NCBI GenBank assembly: GCA_029449235.1
Contig: JANATG010000004.1
Coordinates: forward strand, 1,302,001-1,366,000
Source of the DNA: Linnemannia schmuckeri
Lineage: Eukaryota > Mortierellomycota > Mortierellomycetes > Mortierellales > Mortierellaceae
Reading direction: 5' to 3'
Length of the DNA: 64,000 nt
Part shown: piece by piece, positions 32,630 through 43,436 of the stretch
Numbering within the stretch: the stretch's first letter is position 1
How the letters are laid out: every line of letters begins with the position of its first letter
The notes under the pieces: model-generated
Databases searched by the model: none
Told to the model about the DNA's origin: nothing
Seen by the model: only the letters and a program-made list of their open reading frames with translations
Made by a program: the position numbers and the translations under genes

Positions 32630-34618
32630 TTATTCTATCGTAGGTGCTGCTGGTGATTCTGTAGATGGTTTAGGCACGATGCTACTGCTGCTGTTGCTTG
32701 TTGAGGAGAGTTCGTTGTGGAAGGCAACACCAACAGAGGTCGATGTGCTCTTAGCAAAGAGCATCTCCATCGATCCGATCACTGAGAACAACTGCTTCTG
32801 GAACGCAATCTCCTGCTTGACCTTGGCCCGCAGTCTCATAAACAACTCATCGATCAAAGGCGATTGGCCCAAGACCGCTGTGTACATATCAATCATCACC
32901 GTAGTGACATCGACCAAGAGTGCCGTGTATCGAGGATTGTTGATATTCCTGACCAAGAACTGTGCCAGGGGCTCCAACGAGATGTCATCCCTTCCTGAAA
33001 GTGCCTGACGAAGACCATCACGGTGAATTAGCTCCTGGATCAACGAGACCGTCGTGACAGCAGGCTGGTTGGTTCTCAAACAGGCATCTAACGCGTTTCC
33101 ATATTGGAAGACCTTCAGGTATCTATCGTATTCGCGAAGGCGGCGCTTCTTTTGCGACTCCACAATGAAATCTCCCTCCCCAGCAGTCTTTTGACCACGG
33201 ACAAAAAATTTGTAAGTGCCTCCGTTAGCCTGCTCCTCCTGAGCGCGCCTCGTCTGCACTTCAGCGCTCTTGACCACACGCTGACGGATCGACAGCAAAC
33301 CTCCAGCCATACCAGCCACTAAATGAGTATCATCAGGCTATTGTACGAAATAAAAGTGAGTTGAAGTGAGTGAGCTGAACTGTACAGCATGGTCCAATCC
33401 TACAATCGTGCACTCTTTGATCACAGGGTCTAGAGAGATAAAATACTTACCGAAAGAGCAACACTCATGACGGGTGCAGGGTATTTGACGCTGTGGACGA
33501 CACTGTAGTCCTGGACGTTGTAAACCTTGACGTGGTGATCCAGAGAACCGGTTAAGAGGCGCGAGTACGAATGATCAAAGCACATCGAAGTGACAGTTTT
33601 TTGGTGGTTTGAGAGCGAATGCATGGGCCGTCCTCCTGCTAAGAGATCAAAGACCTTCAGATGAGGTCCTCCTGCCGAGACAACAACTCCACCGTCAGGG
33701 AACATGTCGACACACTCGACGGGGGCTCCATGATTCATGGTCATCACACATCCCTGGGTACGCATATCCCAAAGCTTGACGGTCTGATCGTATGATCCTG
33801 ACAGGATCAGATGGGGGTTGTCGTGTGAAACCATACCGGCACGAATATAATCCTCGTGTCCAGTAAAGATCGTCAATGGTGTTTCGCTTGGCATATCCCA
33901 GATCCTGACCGTCTTGTCATCCGAAGCCGACAAAATTTGTGTCTTGTCTGATGAGAACTTTGCAACATGAACAGGGCTATCAGTTACAGTTAGCAATACG
34001 TAATGAACACAGAGTTAGCTTCACGATTCGTACTACTTGCATTCGTTTACTCGCTCTTCTCTTTCGTTCGAGAACGCTTGGTTATGATTAATGAAACAAC
34101 AAGTGGTCCTTACTGTCTGTGATCCCTGAAGGTTCTGAGGATGGCTCTGCTTCCGACATCAAAGATCTGGATTAAACCAGTAGCATCTCCTGCAACGACC
34201 AGACGCCCATCATTTCGAATGGTTCCCGAGTAGGCGACATCCTTGAATCGTGAAATGGTCTTCTTGACCTGGTGAGTCTTTGAACTGTAGATCTGAACAC
34301 GTGTAGATGCTGTAACGGCGAAATCATAGGGACTTGTCTCTGAGAAATGAATCGACGAGACGGCAGCGAACTCCTTGACCACAATTGGAGACTAATTTGC
34401 ACGGTTAAAGGTGGCATTTGAAGGGAGTTACGAGTGGGTGAGTGATAAGAGGTCAGATCCTTACTCCATTCTATAGAAAACCCAAGACATTTTATGCAAA
34501 TGATACGCTTTTCATGATTTGTTACCTTGAACTTGCGCCAGTATCTAGACTCGGCCGTCTTGCGCCCAGGAAGTCGAGGGTACTTCTTGACCGTCAAGGA
34601 CTTGAAATCGCTCGACAT
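32630..34618 (-). CDS. UTP15: UTP15, U3 snoRNP / t-UTP WD40 protein
   Basis: Minus-strand exons 34526-34618, 34114-34391, 33451-33976, 32630-33337; 534 residues, near the usual ~515. The start DFKSLTVKKYPRLPGRKTAE is the conserved UTP15 N-terminus. A seven-bladed WD40 propeller follows (for example SASDDKTVRIWDMPSETPL and LTGSLDHHVKVYNVQDYSVV), closing with LSPDDTHLVAGMAGGLLSIR. The C-terminal helical UTP15 domain includes KKRRLREYDRYLKVFQYGNA and runs to a Ser/Thr-rich end. UTP15 belongs to the UtpA subcomplex of the small-subunit processome, which binds nascent pre-rRNA in the nucleolus. The acceptor at 33338 was chosen over a nearer AG because it keeps frame and restores the conserved SPDD blade. 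Confidence 0.95.
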
Positions 34619-35132
34619 TGTGAGAAAGTGGTGAGAGAATGGAGGTTGTCCTGAGTTTTGGTATAACAAATGAGAAGAGAATGTTTGTTTCTTACTTCTC
34701 CTGTAGTCGATGGAGGAGAATCGAGATGGTCAAAGAAGTAGAGGAAGAGGAGGTGGAGGAAGGACAAAGGCGCATGCAACGCAAGAGGAGGGTTGCAGGC
34801 CGTGGTTCAACAGCAGCTCAAAGTGGCTTAGACAGGAAAAAAAAAGAAACTCGATGTACGAAAAGCAAACACAAATGAGATCGGATACACAGTCACGCTT
34901 CACTCTTTCCGGTCGCCCTTCAAAGGACTTGTACCGCACCCCTGAACAACACAGTTGCACACCCCATCGACAAACAGACAGACCATCAACTGACTCGGAC
35001 ATCCATCATCCCGCCTCAATTCAGGAACAACAAACATAACACTAACAAGCAGCGCATAGTCAGGGCAAGGACTCGTCACCAACCACACAACCAACCACCC
35101 ACCAAACCCCTTCACATATACACAGCAAAAAC
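34619..35132. promoter_or_regulatory. Bidirectional promoter region UTP15 / MRPL23
   Basis: 514 bases between divergent start codons of a nucleolar processome subunit and a mitochondrial ribosomal protein. No specific site is claimed. Confidence 0.55.
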
Positions 35133-35600
35133 ATGCCTATTCTCAAGGAAGGTCTGAAGAAGTTATACTTCCCCTCAACAGTCCTCAAGCTGGTCCGAAA
35201 CGGCCCCAACGTCCCTGCCGTCTCCAATACCCTTACTTTCAGGGTGCCCCCCTCGATGAACAAGTTCGACATCAAATCCTATCTTACCAACATCTACAAG
35301 CTTAACATCCTCGATGTCCGTACCGCCAACATGCCCGCAAAACTCGCCGGCTCGGGAGGAAATACCATCCTCAAGCGCCAAAAGTTTAAGAAGGCCATTG
35401 TCACCATCGACCACGAGTTCAAGTGGCCAGAAGCCCCCGACAGCGCAACCTTCGGAATCCAGGACGCCGTCAACGAACGCTCAAGGATCATGAACCGCCT
35501 CAAGGGTTGGAGGATGCGACCCCACCACGGCATCCAGGCCGCTAAGAAGGCTGCCGATGCCGAGGCTGCTGGTGCAGCCAAGGAGACCACCAAGGCATGA
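35133..35600 (+). CDS. MRP20: Mitochondrial large-subunit ribosomal protein uL23m
   Basis: Single exon, 155 residues. KKLYFPSTVLKLVRNGPNVP at the N-terminus and FRVPPSMNKFDIKSYLTNIY followed by DVRTAN show the uL23 fold; KFKKAIVTIDHEFKWPEAPD matches the mitochondrial and fungal form. The C-terminal ~45 residues are helical and Ala/Lys-rich, an extension beyond bacterial L23. uL23m sits at the polypeptide exit tunnel and contacts inner-membrane insertion factors. No clear cleavable presequence is seen. Divergent from UTP15, which puts cytosolic and mitochondrial ribosome genes on one promoter region. Confidence 0.93.
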   Translation: MPILKEGLKKLYFPSTVLKLVRNGPNVPAVSNTLTFRVPPSMNKFDIKSYLTNIYKLNILDVRTANMPAKLAGSGGNTILKRQKFKKAIVTIDHEFKWPEAPDSATFGIQDAVNERSRIMNRLKGWRMRPHHGIQAAKKAADAEAAGAAKETTKA

Positions 35601-35911
35601 AGCGTCAACGTCGATTGAGTGGAAGGAGAGGAGGATCATTAATGCATTTCTGGAATAAATAGATCATTGGTCGAGCATTTATGGCCACAAGAAACAAAAT
35701 CACTGTACTCAACATCCAACAAGCGCACCATTGTTAACAGTTCACAGAGAAATATGTATAAGAATTATTTGCCGCGATAAGCTGAGATATATTGAAAAAG
35801 GGTAGAAAAACTGCCAATCTTGGTCTGAAGAAGAGGGAAGATGAAAACACTTGCGGAGCAAAACGCAAAAGGCAAAGCAAGAGAGTGGAAGTGAAGAGGG
35901 GCTGGTGGATT
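35601..35911. other. Convergent 3' region MRPL23 / LC8
   Basis: 311 bases with nothing recognisable beyond AT-rich 3' flanks. Confidence 0.45.
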
Positions 35912-36349
35912 TTATCCGCTCTTGAAGAGCAAGATGGCGATCTGATCCAAGTAAAAGTAAATGAAATGCTTGGTCTCTATTCATTTTTGAGATACAAGAA
36001 AAAATGGACAAATTCGAGAAAAAATGCATTAGAAAAATAGCGCGGTGTACAAATAAAATTGAATCGACAGACAGATTGGGAAAAAAACATTCGCTCCCTC
36101 GCCTTGACCACTTAAAATGACCACTCTGCTGCTATTGCTCTTACCATGAGTGACATAGCTTCCAAAGTTACGTCCGACAATGCAGTGCCAGGTGGCGCCG
36201 TACTTCTTGTCAAACTCTTTCTTCATGAATGCGGCGATATCCTTCTCGACAGTGTACTTCTCAAAGGCGCGGACGGCGCACTCAACAGCCTCCTGCTGCA
36301 TCTCCTCCGTCATGTCGGCGTTCTTGATGGTAGGGCGTGGGTCAACCAT
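35912..36349 (-). CDS. DYN2: Dynein light chain LC8
   Basis: Minus-strand exons 36145-36349 and 35912-35976; 89 residues, the exact LC8 length. The sequence runs through IKNADMTEEMQQEAVECAVR, KDIAAFMKKEFDKKYGATWH, CIVGRNFGSYVTH and ends TKHFIYFYLDQIAILLFKSG, nearly invariant in eukaryotes. LC8 is a dimeric hub that binds dynein intermediate chain and many other partners. The first exon reaches only 36349; an AG (TTATTAG) two bases before the ATG suggests a 5'-UTR intron, so the transcript may start well upstream. One position usually Gly in the C-terminal strand (YLGQV) is Asp here (YLDQI). Confidence 0.96.
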
Positions 36350-37906
36350 AGCTAATAATTAACTATCTGATGGTTATAAAGTCTGATTGGTGCTGGAAGG
36401 AAAAAAGAAATCTAGGAAGGTTAAAGGATAATCAAGGTGTACACATTGTCAGTCGGTAAGATATGTGAATGTGCAACTGAAGAGGCGACCAGCATCGTGG
36501 ACGCGAATGCCATTAAAGTGTCGTTCATCTCTCTGCTGCTCACTAGTCCCTTCATATTTTCGGACAAAAAAGAAGAGTTGTATAGCAATAAAGTAAATAA
36601 TTGAAGCCATCATTTTCATGAATAATTGAGCCCCCTTATTCAAGAACAGAGTATTTGCTGACTGAAATCGCCGATAAAAGGGTAGCCAAGTCTCCATCTT
36701 GTTACCGTCCAACATGATACGTAACGAATATATACGTCCAATAAAGAAGGGAAAGAACGCTTCAGGTACGCACTCCAATCCACCGACAGGTCACACTCAA
36801 GTCAAGACACCCCTAGCACAAGTCGTTCCTTTAAACCCGTCCAGGTTTTCCCTCGTGTCAAAACCAGCACATGCTGTTTTCGCGCGTCAACGGTGGAATA
36901 GGCAGTAAGACAAAAGATGTCCTCTAGTTCGCTAATGTAACTTCTCGTTCACATCAGCGTCGAATGTCGAAAGTAAATACCACAGGGTTGAAAAAGGGGA
37001 GCGGTACGCCGTTTGTGGACAGTTTGTGTGTTCAGGTCCTTTTTTTCTGCTTGGATGGGAGAACAGTCCATTGATGCCAAGAGATGGAAGTGACAGGCAC
37101 ACCCTGGCCTAACTCGGACACACTTGTTTCTTTCCTTGTCAGGACAAGGCCATATATATGCTGAGTGCGTAAGTATCGACAGTAAGAAGAACTTACCGAG
37201 AGTTGTTGTTTGTTGCTGTTTGCTTGTTGGTGTTGCTGTTGAGAATGGGGAGGGAGATGTGAGCGGTTTGAGTGAAGAAAAAAGATGAGTGAAGGCAAAG
37301 TCAGCATTTTTCTGTGGCCTTGCTGGAATGCAAAACGTCACATGACACACCTTTTCAAACGCGTCCTTGGACTCGGAGAGACAACCGAACCCCTTGGATG
37401 TCCTTCCTGCTTTTCACCCAGATGCCTTCTCCTCCGTTGCTTTCTCTTCTCTGCTCTTTTTCTTTCTCTCTCTTGTCTCTCTTTCTCTCGCTCTCTTTCT
37501 CTCTCTCACTAACTCCTACTTCCTTCATTGAGCTCAGAAAAAGACTCTATCCTGCCTCGCCTTGATCCATGGAATAAAAAACAAGCAGACAGAGCCATTA
37601 AAGAGGAGTGTATCAATAAGCAACCATCCGTGAGTGGGAATGGGGATCACAAACGAACAGGCATACAACCGTTGCACCTGCGTTCCCGTCTCTGCCAGGG
37701 ACAGGAACATACACACATCCGCTATCTGGGGTTGCACATGCTGCGGATGGTAGAGATGGAGGCCATAAAGATTCTACACAAACATCTAAGGAAGGAAGAA
37801 GAGATGGAGACAAGAGATGAAAGAAAAGAAAAGAAAAAAAAAAAAAAGGCAAACGCAAATTGTTTTTCCTGTTTTGGTCTGTGCTGCAATCTGAATAAGG
37901 CCAGGG

Positions 37907-37937
<31 letters not shown>

Positions 37938-38253
37938 GAGAGAGTGACCAGGAAAACAGGGAGCACGAAGGAAAGAACTAGCCAACAAACCCCCTTCCCG
38001 CCCTTTTCTGCTTTTGTTTTTTTTTTTTCAATCATGTTCCGCATTACAACCCCTTTGGTTATTTTGCCACGGGAAATAAGGAAAATAAGGAAAACAAGGA
38101 AAACAAACCACCGTCATGCAAAAACATGACTACACCTCCCTCCTCTCCACATCATTACAAAACACTACAACACTGGCCATTGTGAAGACAAAACAAAAAT
38201 ATTTTTTATAGTTTTTTTTATTAAAAAGGTGACATGAATGAAAATGATGCTGT
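36350..38253. other. Intergenic region upstream of LC8 and downstream of perilipin
   Basis: About 1.9 kb with no coding signal. It contains a TATATA run near 37151-37157, a CT microsatellite at about 37440-37510, an A run at about 37907-37935, and the perilipin 3' flank. Confidence 0.5.
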
Positions 38254-39798
38254 CTACTTTCCGACGAGGATAACGCGTGCAGAGTGAACGGCACGAGCGG
38301 CAGCCAGATGGACAGAAGAGTTAACCTCTTGGACCTTGACATAACCCTTGTGGACACTCTCCTGGACCTTGACCTGATACTGGCCAAGAGACTCACGGAT
38401 ATCCTTGGCAGCGGACTGCAAGATGGGGAGAGTCTCCTCGGTGGTCAAATGGAGAATGTTACGGGCCTTCTGAATAGCAGAGACATCGGTCTTGACAATC
38501 TCGGTCTTGACAACGACGTAACGATCGTTCACAAAGGTCATCAAGGGCTGGATGCGGACCTGGACAGACTCAGGGAGGGTGGGGCTGTGCTCCTTCAAGT
38601 AGGCAGACAAAGAATCAACCTCGGCCAAGACCTTGCTGCTCAATTCGGAGACGCGAGACTGGACACGGGTAGAGGCCTCACGGGATCCCTTCTGGACGTT
38701 CTCTTGAAGCTCCTTGGTGTGAGCACGGAGCGAATCGAGAAGGGCTGAGAGGCGGGTGTTCAAGGCATGGATTTGATCCTTGGACTTGACAACAACAGGA
38801 CTCTTCTCAACCGAAGCACGGTACTCCTGGGCGGTCTGAGTGACGGGTGAGACGGCGACACCGACACGACGAGTGACACGACGAGTGACCGTGCGACCAA
38901 GGTCGACAACACGGGTGGCCTGGTTGCTCTGGCCAACAGGGGTCTTTTCTGAATCGGCACTGGCGGGCAACACACGGTCGACGATGGTCTCGAGACCATT
39001 GACCAAAGGAGTGGCATGGGTGTTGACCGTTGTGGCAATGTTGGTTGCTGTGGACGTGGCAGCGATGGTAATCTGGTCGCGGGTAGAGGCGGCGCGGTTG
39101 GAGATGGTGTCGCGGGTAGAGATGGCGACGGCGGCAACCTGGTCGCGGGTCGAGGCAGCGGTGGAGGTGATGGAGTTGACGGTCGAAGAGGCAGTTGAGC
39201 TGATAGAGTTGGTCACGGACTTGACGGGGGCAGTGACGCGGGTATCAATGGTCGACTGGATCTGGGTATAGGCGTTCTTGGAGGACTCTTCGACGTAGAC
39301 GATGGGCTTCTTGACCTGGGTCACAATCTCGGCGGTGGGCTTGGTGACGATGGGGAAGGTGTTCTCGAAGATATCGAGAGACTTTGTCGCAAGCTGGTCA
39401 ACCTTGGAGATGTGAGGCTGGAGGTGGGGCTGAAGGCGGGTCTGGTAGGGCTCTGTGTACTTGTTGACGGTCTCGACGGCGGATCCGGCGGTATCAAGAG
39501 CATATCGGCCGTATTTGTTGTCCTTGGCATATGAGTGCAGAGTGGAGACAGAGTCGTGGATCAGAGGGATGGAGCTCACACGGGTGAGGAAGTTACCGGT
39601 CGACTCCTTGGTGGAAGTGGCGCGGACACCATTGCCGTTGGACTCCTTGACCTGCTCCTCCTCGACGGAGGAGGTCGATGTGCGGGAGTGGGAACGATCC
39701 TCGATATCAGAGTTTTCTGAGTCGGAGGAGTTGTGGCGAGGGGCAGGGGCGGCGGCGGGCGCGGTGTAGCGAGCGGCCTTTTTGCTGTTCTTGGGCAT
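38254..39798 (-). CDS. Perilipin-type lipid-droplet protein
   Basis: Single exon; the ATG at 39798 (MPKNSKKAARYTAP) is taken as start because everything before it is CT-rich leader, although the frame stays open further. 514 residues. After a Ser-rich acidic segment comes a PAT-like domain, FLTRVSSIPLIHDSVSTLHS through YTEPYQTRLQPH to KVDQLATKSLDIFENTFPIV, matching fungal perilipins (MPL1/CAP20 type). Then 11-residue-periodic amphipathic helices rich in Ser/Thr/Ala (AASTRDQV, ISTRDTISNR, AASTRDQITI) and a long coiled C-terminal half. Such proteins coat lipid droplets and restrain lipolysis, fitting an oleaginous fungus. At about 400-530 residues it is at the long end for fungal members. Confidence 0.85.
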   Translation of the reverse strand: MPKNSKKAARYTAPAAAPAPRHNSSDSENSDIEDRSHSRTSTSSVEEEQVKESNGNGVRATSTKESTGNFLTRVSSIPLIHDSVSTLHSYAKDNKYGRYALDTAGSAVETVNKYTEPYQTRLQPHLQPHISKVDQLATKSLDIFENTFPIVTKPTAEIVTQVKKPIVYVEESSKNAYTQIQSTIDTRVTAPVKSVTNSISSTASSTVNSITSTAASTRDQVAAVAISTRDTISNRAASTRDQITIAATSTATNIATTVNTHATPLVNGLETIVDRVLPASADSEKTPVGQSNQATRVVDLGRTVTRRVTRRVGVAVSPVTQTAQEYRASVEKSPVVVKSKDQIHALNTRLSALLDSLRAHTKELQENVQKGSREASTRVQSRVSELSSKVLAEVDSLSAYLKEHSPTLPESVQVRIQPLMTFVNDRYVVVKTEIVKTDVSAIQKARNILHLTTEETLPILQSAAKDIRESLGQYQVKVQESVHKGYVKVQEVNSSVHLAAARAVHSARVILVGK

Positions 39799-42615
39799 TA
39801 TGAAAGGAAGATGTTTTTTTAAGAGGAAGGGGAAAAGGAGACCTGTTGAGTCGAAGCAACAATCCAAGTTGGCGAAGGAGAGAGAGATAGCGAGGATAAA
39901 GAGAAAGAGGATAAAGAATAGTTGGTCAGTCAGACAGTTGAAGAGTGCAAGAAGAAGAAGAGACTGATGGACCAGGGACAGAATAGGGACGATAGTGAAC
40001 GAAGGGGGGGGGGGAGGATGAGCAGGATGAAGGGGAGAGGAAAGAAAAGAGGAAAGAAAAGAGGAAAAGAGGAAAGGCCAATGGTGTGAAAACGCACACT
40101 TTTGAAGAGTACGATACTTGTATAAAAAAAGAGAAGGAAAGGGCCGTGTGCTCGTGTCAATTGTGTTCAATAATGTAGGGTGTGAGGAGAGTGAGCGAGG
40201 GGGTAAAGAGAAGGGGGGAGGAGAGAAGGGACGATGTGCAAAGGACGCAGGAAGATAAAAAAAAAAAAAAAAAAAAAAAGGTGAAAAGGCAAAGGGGCAA
40301 AGGATGAATGATGGGTCAGGGGCAGAAAGACAGGCATATGAGAATAAGCGAGTCAGAGGAGGAGGGGAGATGATACTCATGAATATTTGTAGAGACGACG
40401 GGGATAAGGGGACGATAGGACGAGGAGTTCCTTGGCACAACAGCATCAACATCATGAACATCAACAAGACGAGAGACAAAAAAAGGAGGATAGAGAGTAC
40501 AACAACGAACGAACGAACGAATGGACGAATGGACGAATGGACGACTGAACGAAACAAACGAAACGAACGAAACGAAACGAACGAGCAAGACGAAACGAGA
40601 ACAAAGAGGAAAAGAGGGCGTCATTGGCACCAGTGTAAATAATGAATGATGCCGCGTCATCATTGGCTTCTTGTCCACCTGTGTATTTGAATGCATTTGC
40701 ATACAAAAAAGGGCTACTTCTTCTTCCTCACATACACATTAGGGGTGGCACTAGCAGACCATTACCTTTTGCCCTTTACCTGTTATTTGTCCGAGGTCAC
40801 ATAAATCTTGGCCCATCCCCCTTTTCCCTCTGATGTTATAGTTGTCGAGTTGTTCGCTCGCACGAAGCACCCGAGATGACTGGCGGGACCATCCCCCGTT
40901 AAAAATAGGTCCATTTCTAAACCGTTGGCGTGTGCTTATCTCCCTCTCCATTAGGGTGGTCCCTTCTCTTTTATGCAGGCATATTACCCACTGTCATTCA
41001 GACATACATACCCACATCCTCCCACGCCTTTTTCATTTCGTTATCACGTATTTTACTCACAACCAGGGTCCGAAAGAACGTATTTCATGTTTGATACTGA
41101 TAAAAGCAAAACAGACTCTCTGTCGCTCTCGTTCGTTATCTCTCATTTTAAGCTCCTGTTACTGCTAGCCCCGTTGATATCATCGCTGCTGCTGCTGCTA
41201 AGACTGATTGCTGTTGTTGTTTGTTATTGTTGCTGTGGGAGTGGATGCGGATGTGATTGCCAAAATTGCGAGCATATGTCAAAAGGACGTTGTTGTGTAT
41301 ATGTTGGGGAAGGAGACAAATGGACTGTGCCGAGTGGAACCGAGAAGTGTGTGAGAAATAATGAAGGGTTGAAGAGATGAAATAATGAGAAGGTTGACTT
41401 ACCAAGCTAAAACGCAAAGGAGGATAGATCGTAACAGAAAAAAAAGCGGGTGTTTATGCAGGATGCAAATGAGAAAAGAATAAGATGCAAAGTGCAATGA
41501 GTGAAAAAGAAGATTGTTTTCTTGTGAGAGGTTTTTTTTTGTTGTACTCGACGTGGACTATGGATGTAACAGAGACGGAGCAGACCAAAAAAAAAATAAA
41601 AATAAGGGGGGTAGAGGAGGAGGGTAGAGAGATAGAAAATAAAATAAAAGGAAAAGAAAAAAAGGCGGCGTAGCAAGGGAGCTAAGAAGAAGGTGCGAGC
41701 GAGAAAAGAAAAAAGAAAAAAGGAAAAAGAAAAGAAAAACGAGAAAGAAAGAAAAAAAGAGGGAAAAAGAGAAAAGAAGAGAAAGAGAACGAGAAACGGG
41801 CACCTCTATTTATCAGGACGGATGTTGATGAACATGGGAACGGGGATAGGTATGGGTATCGTTATGGGGGGGGTGCAAGGAGAATGAGTGATGGGTGACG
41901 GATGAAGGGTAATGGGTGATGTATGTCAACATGATAGTGATACATTGATAACGAATGAATATGAATGAATAGACTTTTGTTGAATTTGGTGACCGATTGA
42001 ATTGACACAAATAAATAGAGTACTGTCAACATTATTGACATGCTCCTGTCTCCTTGGCCTGGTCTATCATTCATCATTCATCATTCATCATTCATCCCCC
42101 AAGCTGGAAACAAGAGACGAAAACCTCACCTTCAGCCTTCTTGTCCATCAAGCCATCCTAACCGCTCACCATTTCGTACTCTCACGTACCACCATTACTA
42201 CCACGCACTCACACCTGCCCATCACCGCCACTACCACCACCCAACTACCACCACTACTGTACTATCACCGCCATTGTCAACAGCAACAAGAGAGAATGGA
42301 GAAGAGTCAGACCCGCACACCCAACCGCGCTTGGGTCCAGTCCAAATGAGGACTCGCTTCAGTCCTCTCGCCGTTTCGTCTTTCCCATGTGTGTCTGGCT
42401 GTTTGTTACTCTGTGCTAGCATCCAATTCATTCGATTCCTATTCAATTGTGGTCAAATCACCTTTTAAGCACTACCTTCTTTTTGTCATACTACAAGGGG
42501 AGAAAGACAAGAACGAGGATCACTATCAACACCATCGCCACCATCCATAGTTCGAGAGAACGTCCCTTGGGCCTCCTTCTCCACCACCTCCTATTGTACT
42601 AACCTGCTTCATGCT
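39799..42615. other. Perilipin leader and start of gene desert
   Basis: To ~40600 this is the CT-rich (minus strand) leader/promoter of the perilipin gene, with an A run at about 40259-40279 and a CGAA/GGACGAAT microsatellite at 40500-40590. Beyond that, low-complexity sequence including a purine-rich GAAAAR block at 41690-41800 and a CATCATT repeat near 42066-42096. No gene supported. Confidence 0.5.
40500..40590. repeat. CGAA-type microsatellite
   Basis: Imperfect (ACGA/GAAT/CGAA)n array on the plus strand upstream of the perilipin gene. Confidence 0.8.
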
Positions 42616-42981
42616 ATGCTTTCTCGGCTATTCATATTCCTCTTTCTTCATCATCCTTGCCTCCGCAACACCCTTGTTAACTATTACGACGGACGGACAG
42701 CAAAGAGAAACGGAATTTGCGATGATTACAAATTTTTCTTTGACCTTTCTGAACCAATTTTGCTCATCATCAAACGCAACAACGGATTCCATGATAAGAA
42801 CTATACCTTGGAGAACATACGGGTATCTCTAAGGAGTCATGAAGTGGAAGTCTTTTCTTCCATTGATCCACGGGTCGGTGGGCTAATTTTGTGGAGGAAC
42901 GAGAAGAGAAAGTCTTTTTTGTTACAACCACATCACATAGAAAACGCCATTTGGACGCATTTGAATAACACGTTACGATAA
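42616..42981 (+). CDS. Doubtful small ORF, 121 residues
   Basis: ATG at 42616 to TAA at 42979-42981. Unlike neighbouring chance frames it is not dominated by homopolymer translation: it begins with a hydrophobic stretch (SRLFIFLFLHHPCL), then a mixed region (DDYKFFFDLSEPILLIIKR, VSSIDPRVGGL-like) with normal amino-acid balance. No family recognised. It sits alone in a gene-poor region, codon use is less GC-biased than in the certain genes, and no CT-rich leader is obvious. Could be a young or lineage-specific secreted protein, a gene relic, or chance. Confidence 0.3.
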   Translation: MLSRLFIFLFLHHPCLRNTLVNYYDGRTAKRNGICDDYKFFFDLSEPILLIIKRNNGFHDKNYTLENIRVSLRSHEVEVFSSIDPRVGGLILWRNEKRKSFLLQPHHIENAIWTHLNNTLR

Positions 42982-43398
42982 CGCCCCTAAAATCTTCATT
43001 TCACGAATATTTTATATTTTTTTTGTTGTCTTCCTTCGTCCTCGCCCTTCCTTTCTATATGTCCTGTGTGCTGAAATTCCTTCGGCACGCACGACTCTAT
43101 TGCATGAACGTTTTCTTGTTCTTGACTCGCGTCTCTTTCGGTTCCTTGCTTTTTGTTTTTCTGATGTGCATATGAGAGGTCAACAACCCGGCTAGTGCTT
43201 TACACTTCACCCCTAAAAAACCTCATTTTCGAGCATCCTCTCCATTGGTCAAAAACATGCAAGACAGGAGAGGACGGACCCATGGTGCGTTTGTAGATGA
43301 AATGAAAAACAGATGGAGTTGGATCCTATGAAGGTAGACGGAGAACATGACAGAATGAGTCGCGAGTCCGACCGAGAAGGATGTCCACGAATAGCCGC

Positions 43399-43436
<38 letters not shown>

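Noticed and set aside
39799..40557. In-frame 253-codon extension of the perilipin frame
   Set aside because: It translates a CT-rich leader into Phe/Leu/Ser/Pro low complexity; the PAT protein starts naturally at the Met at 39798.
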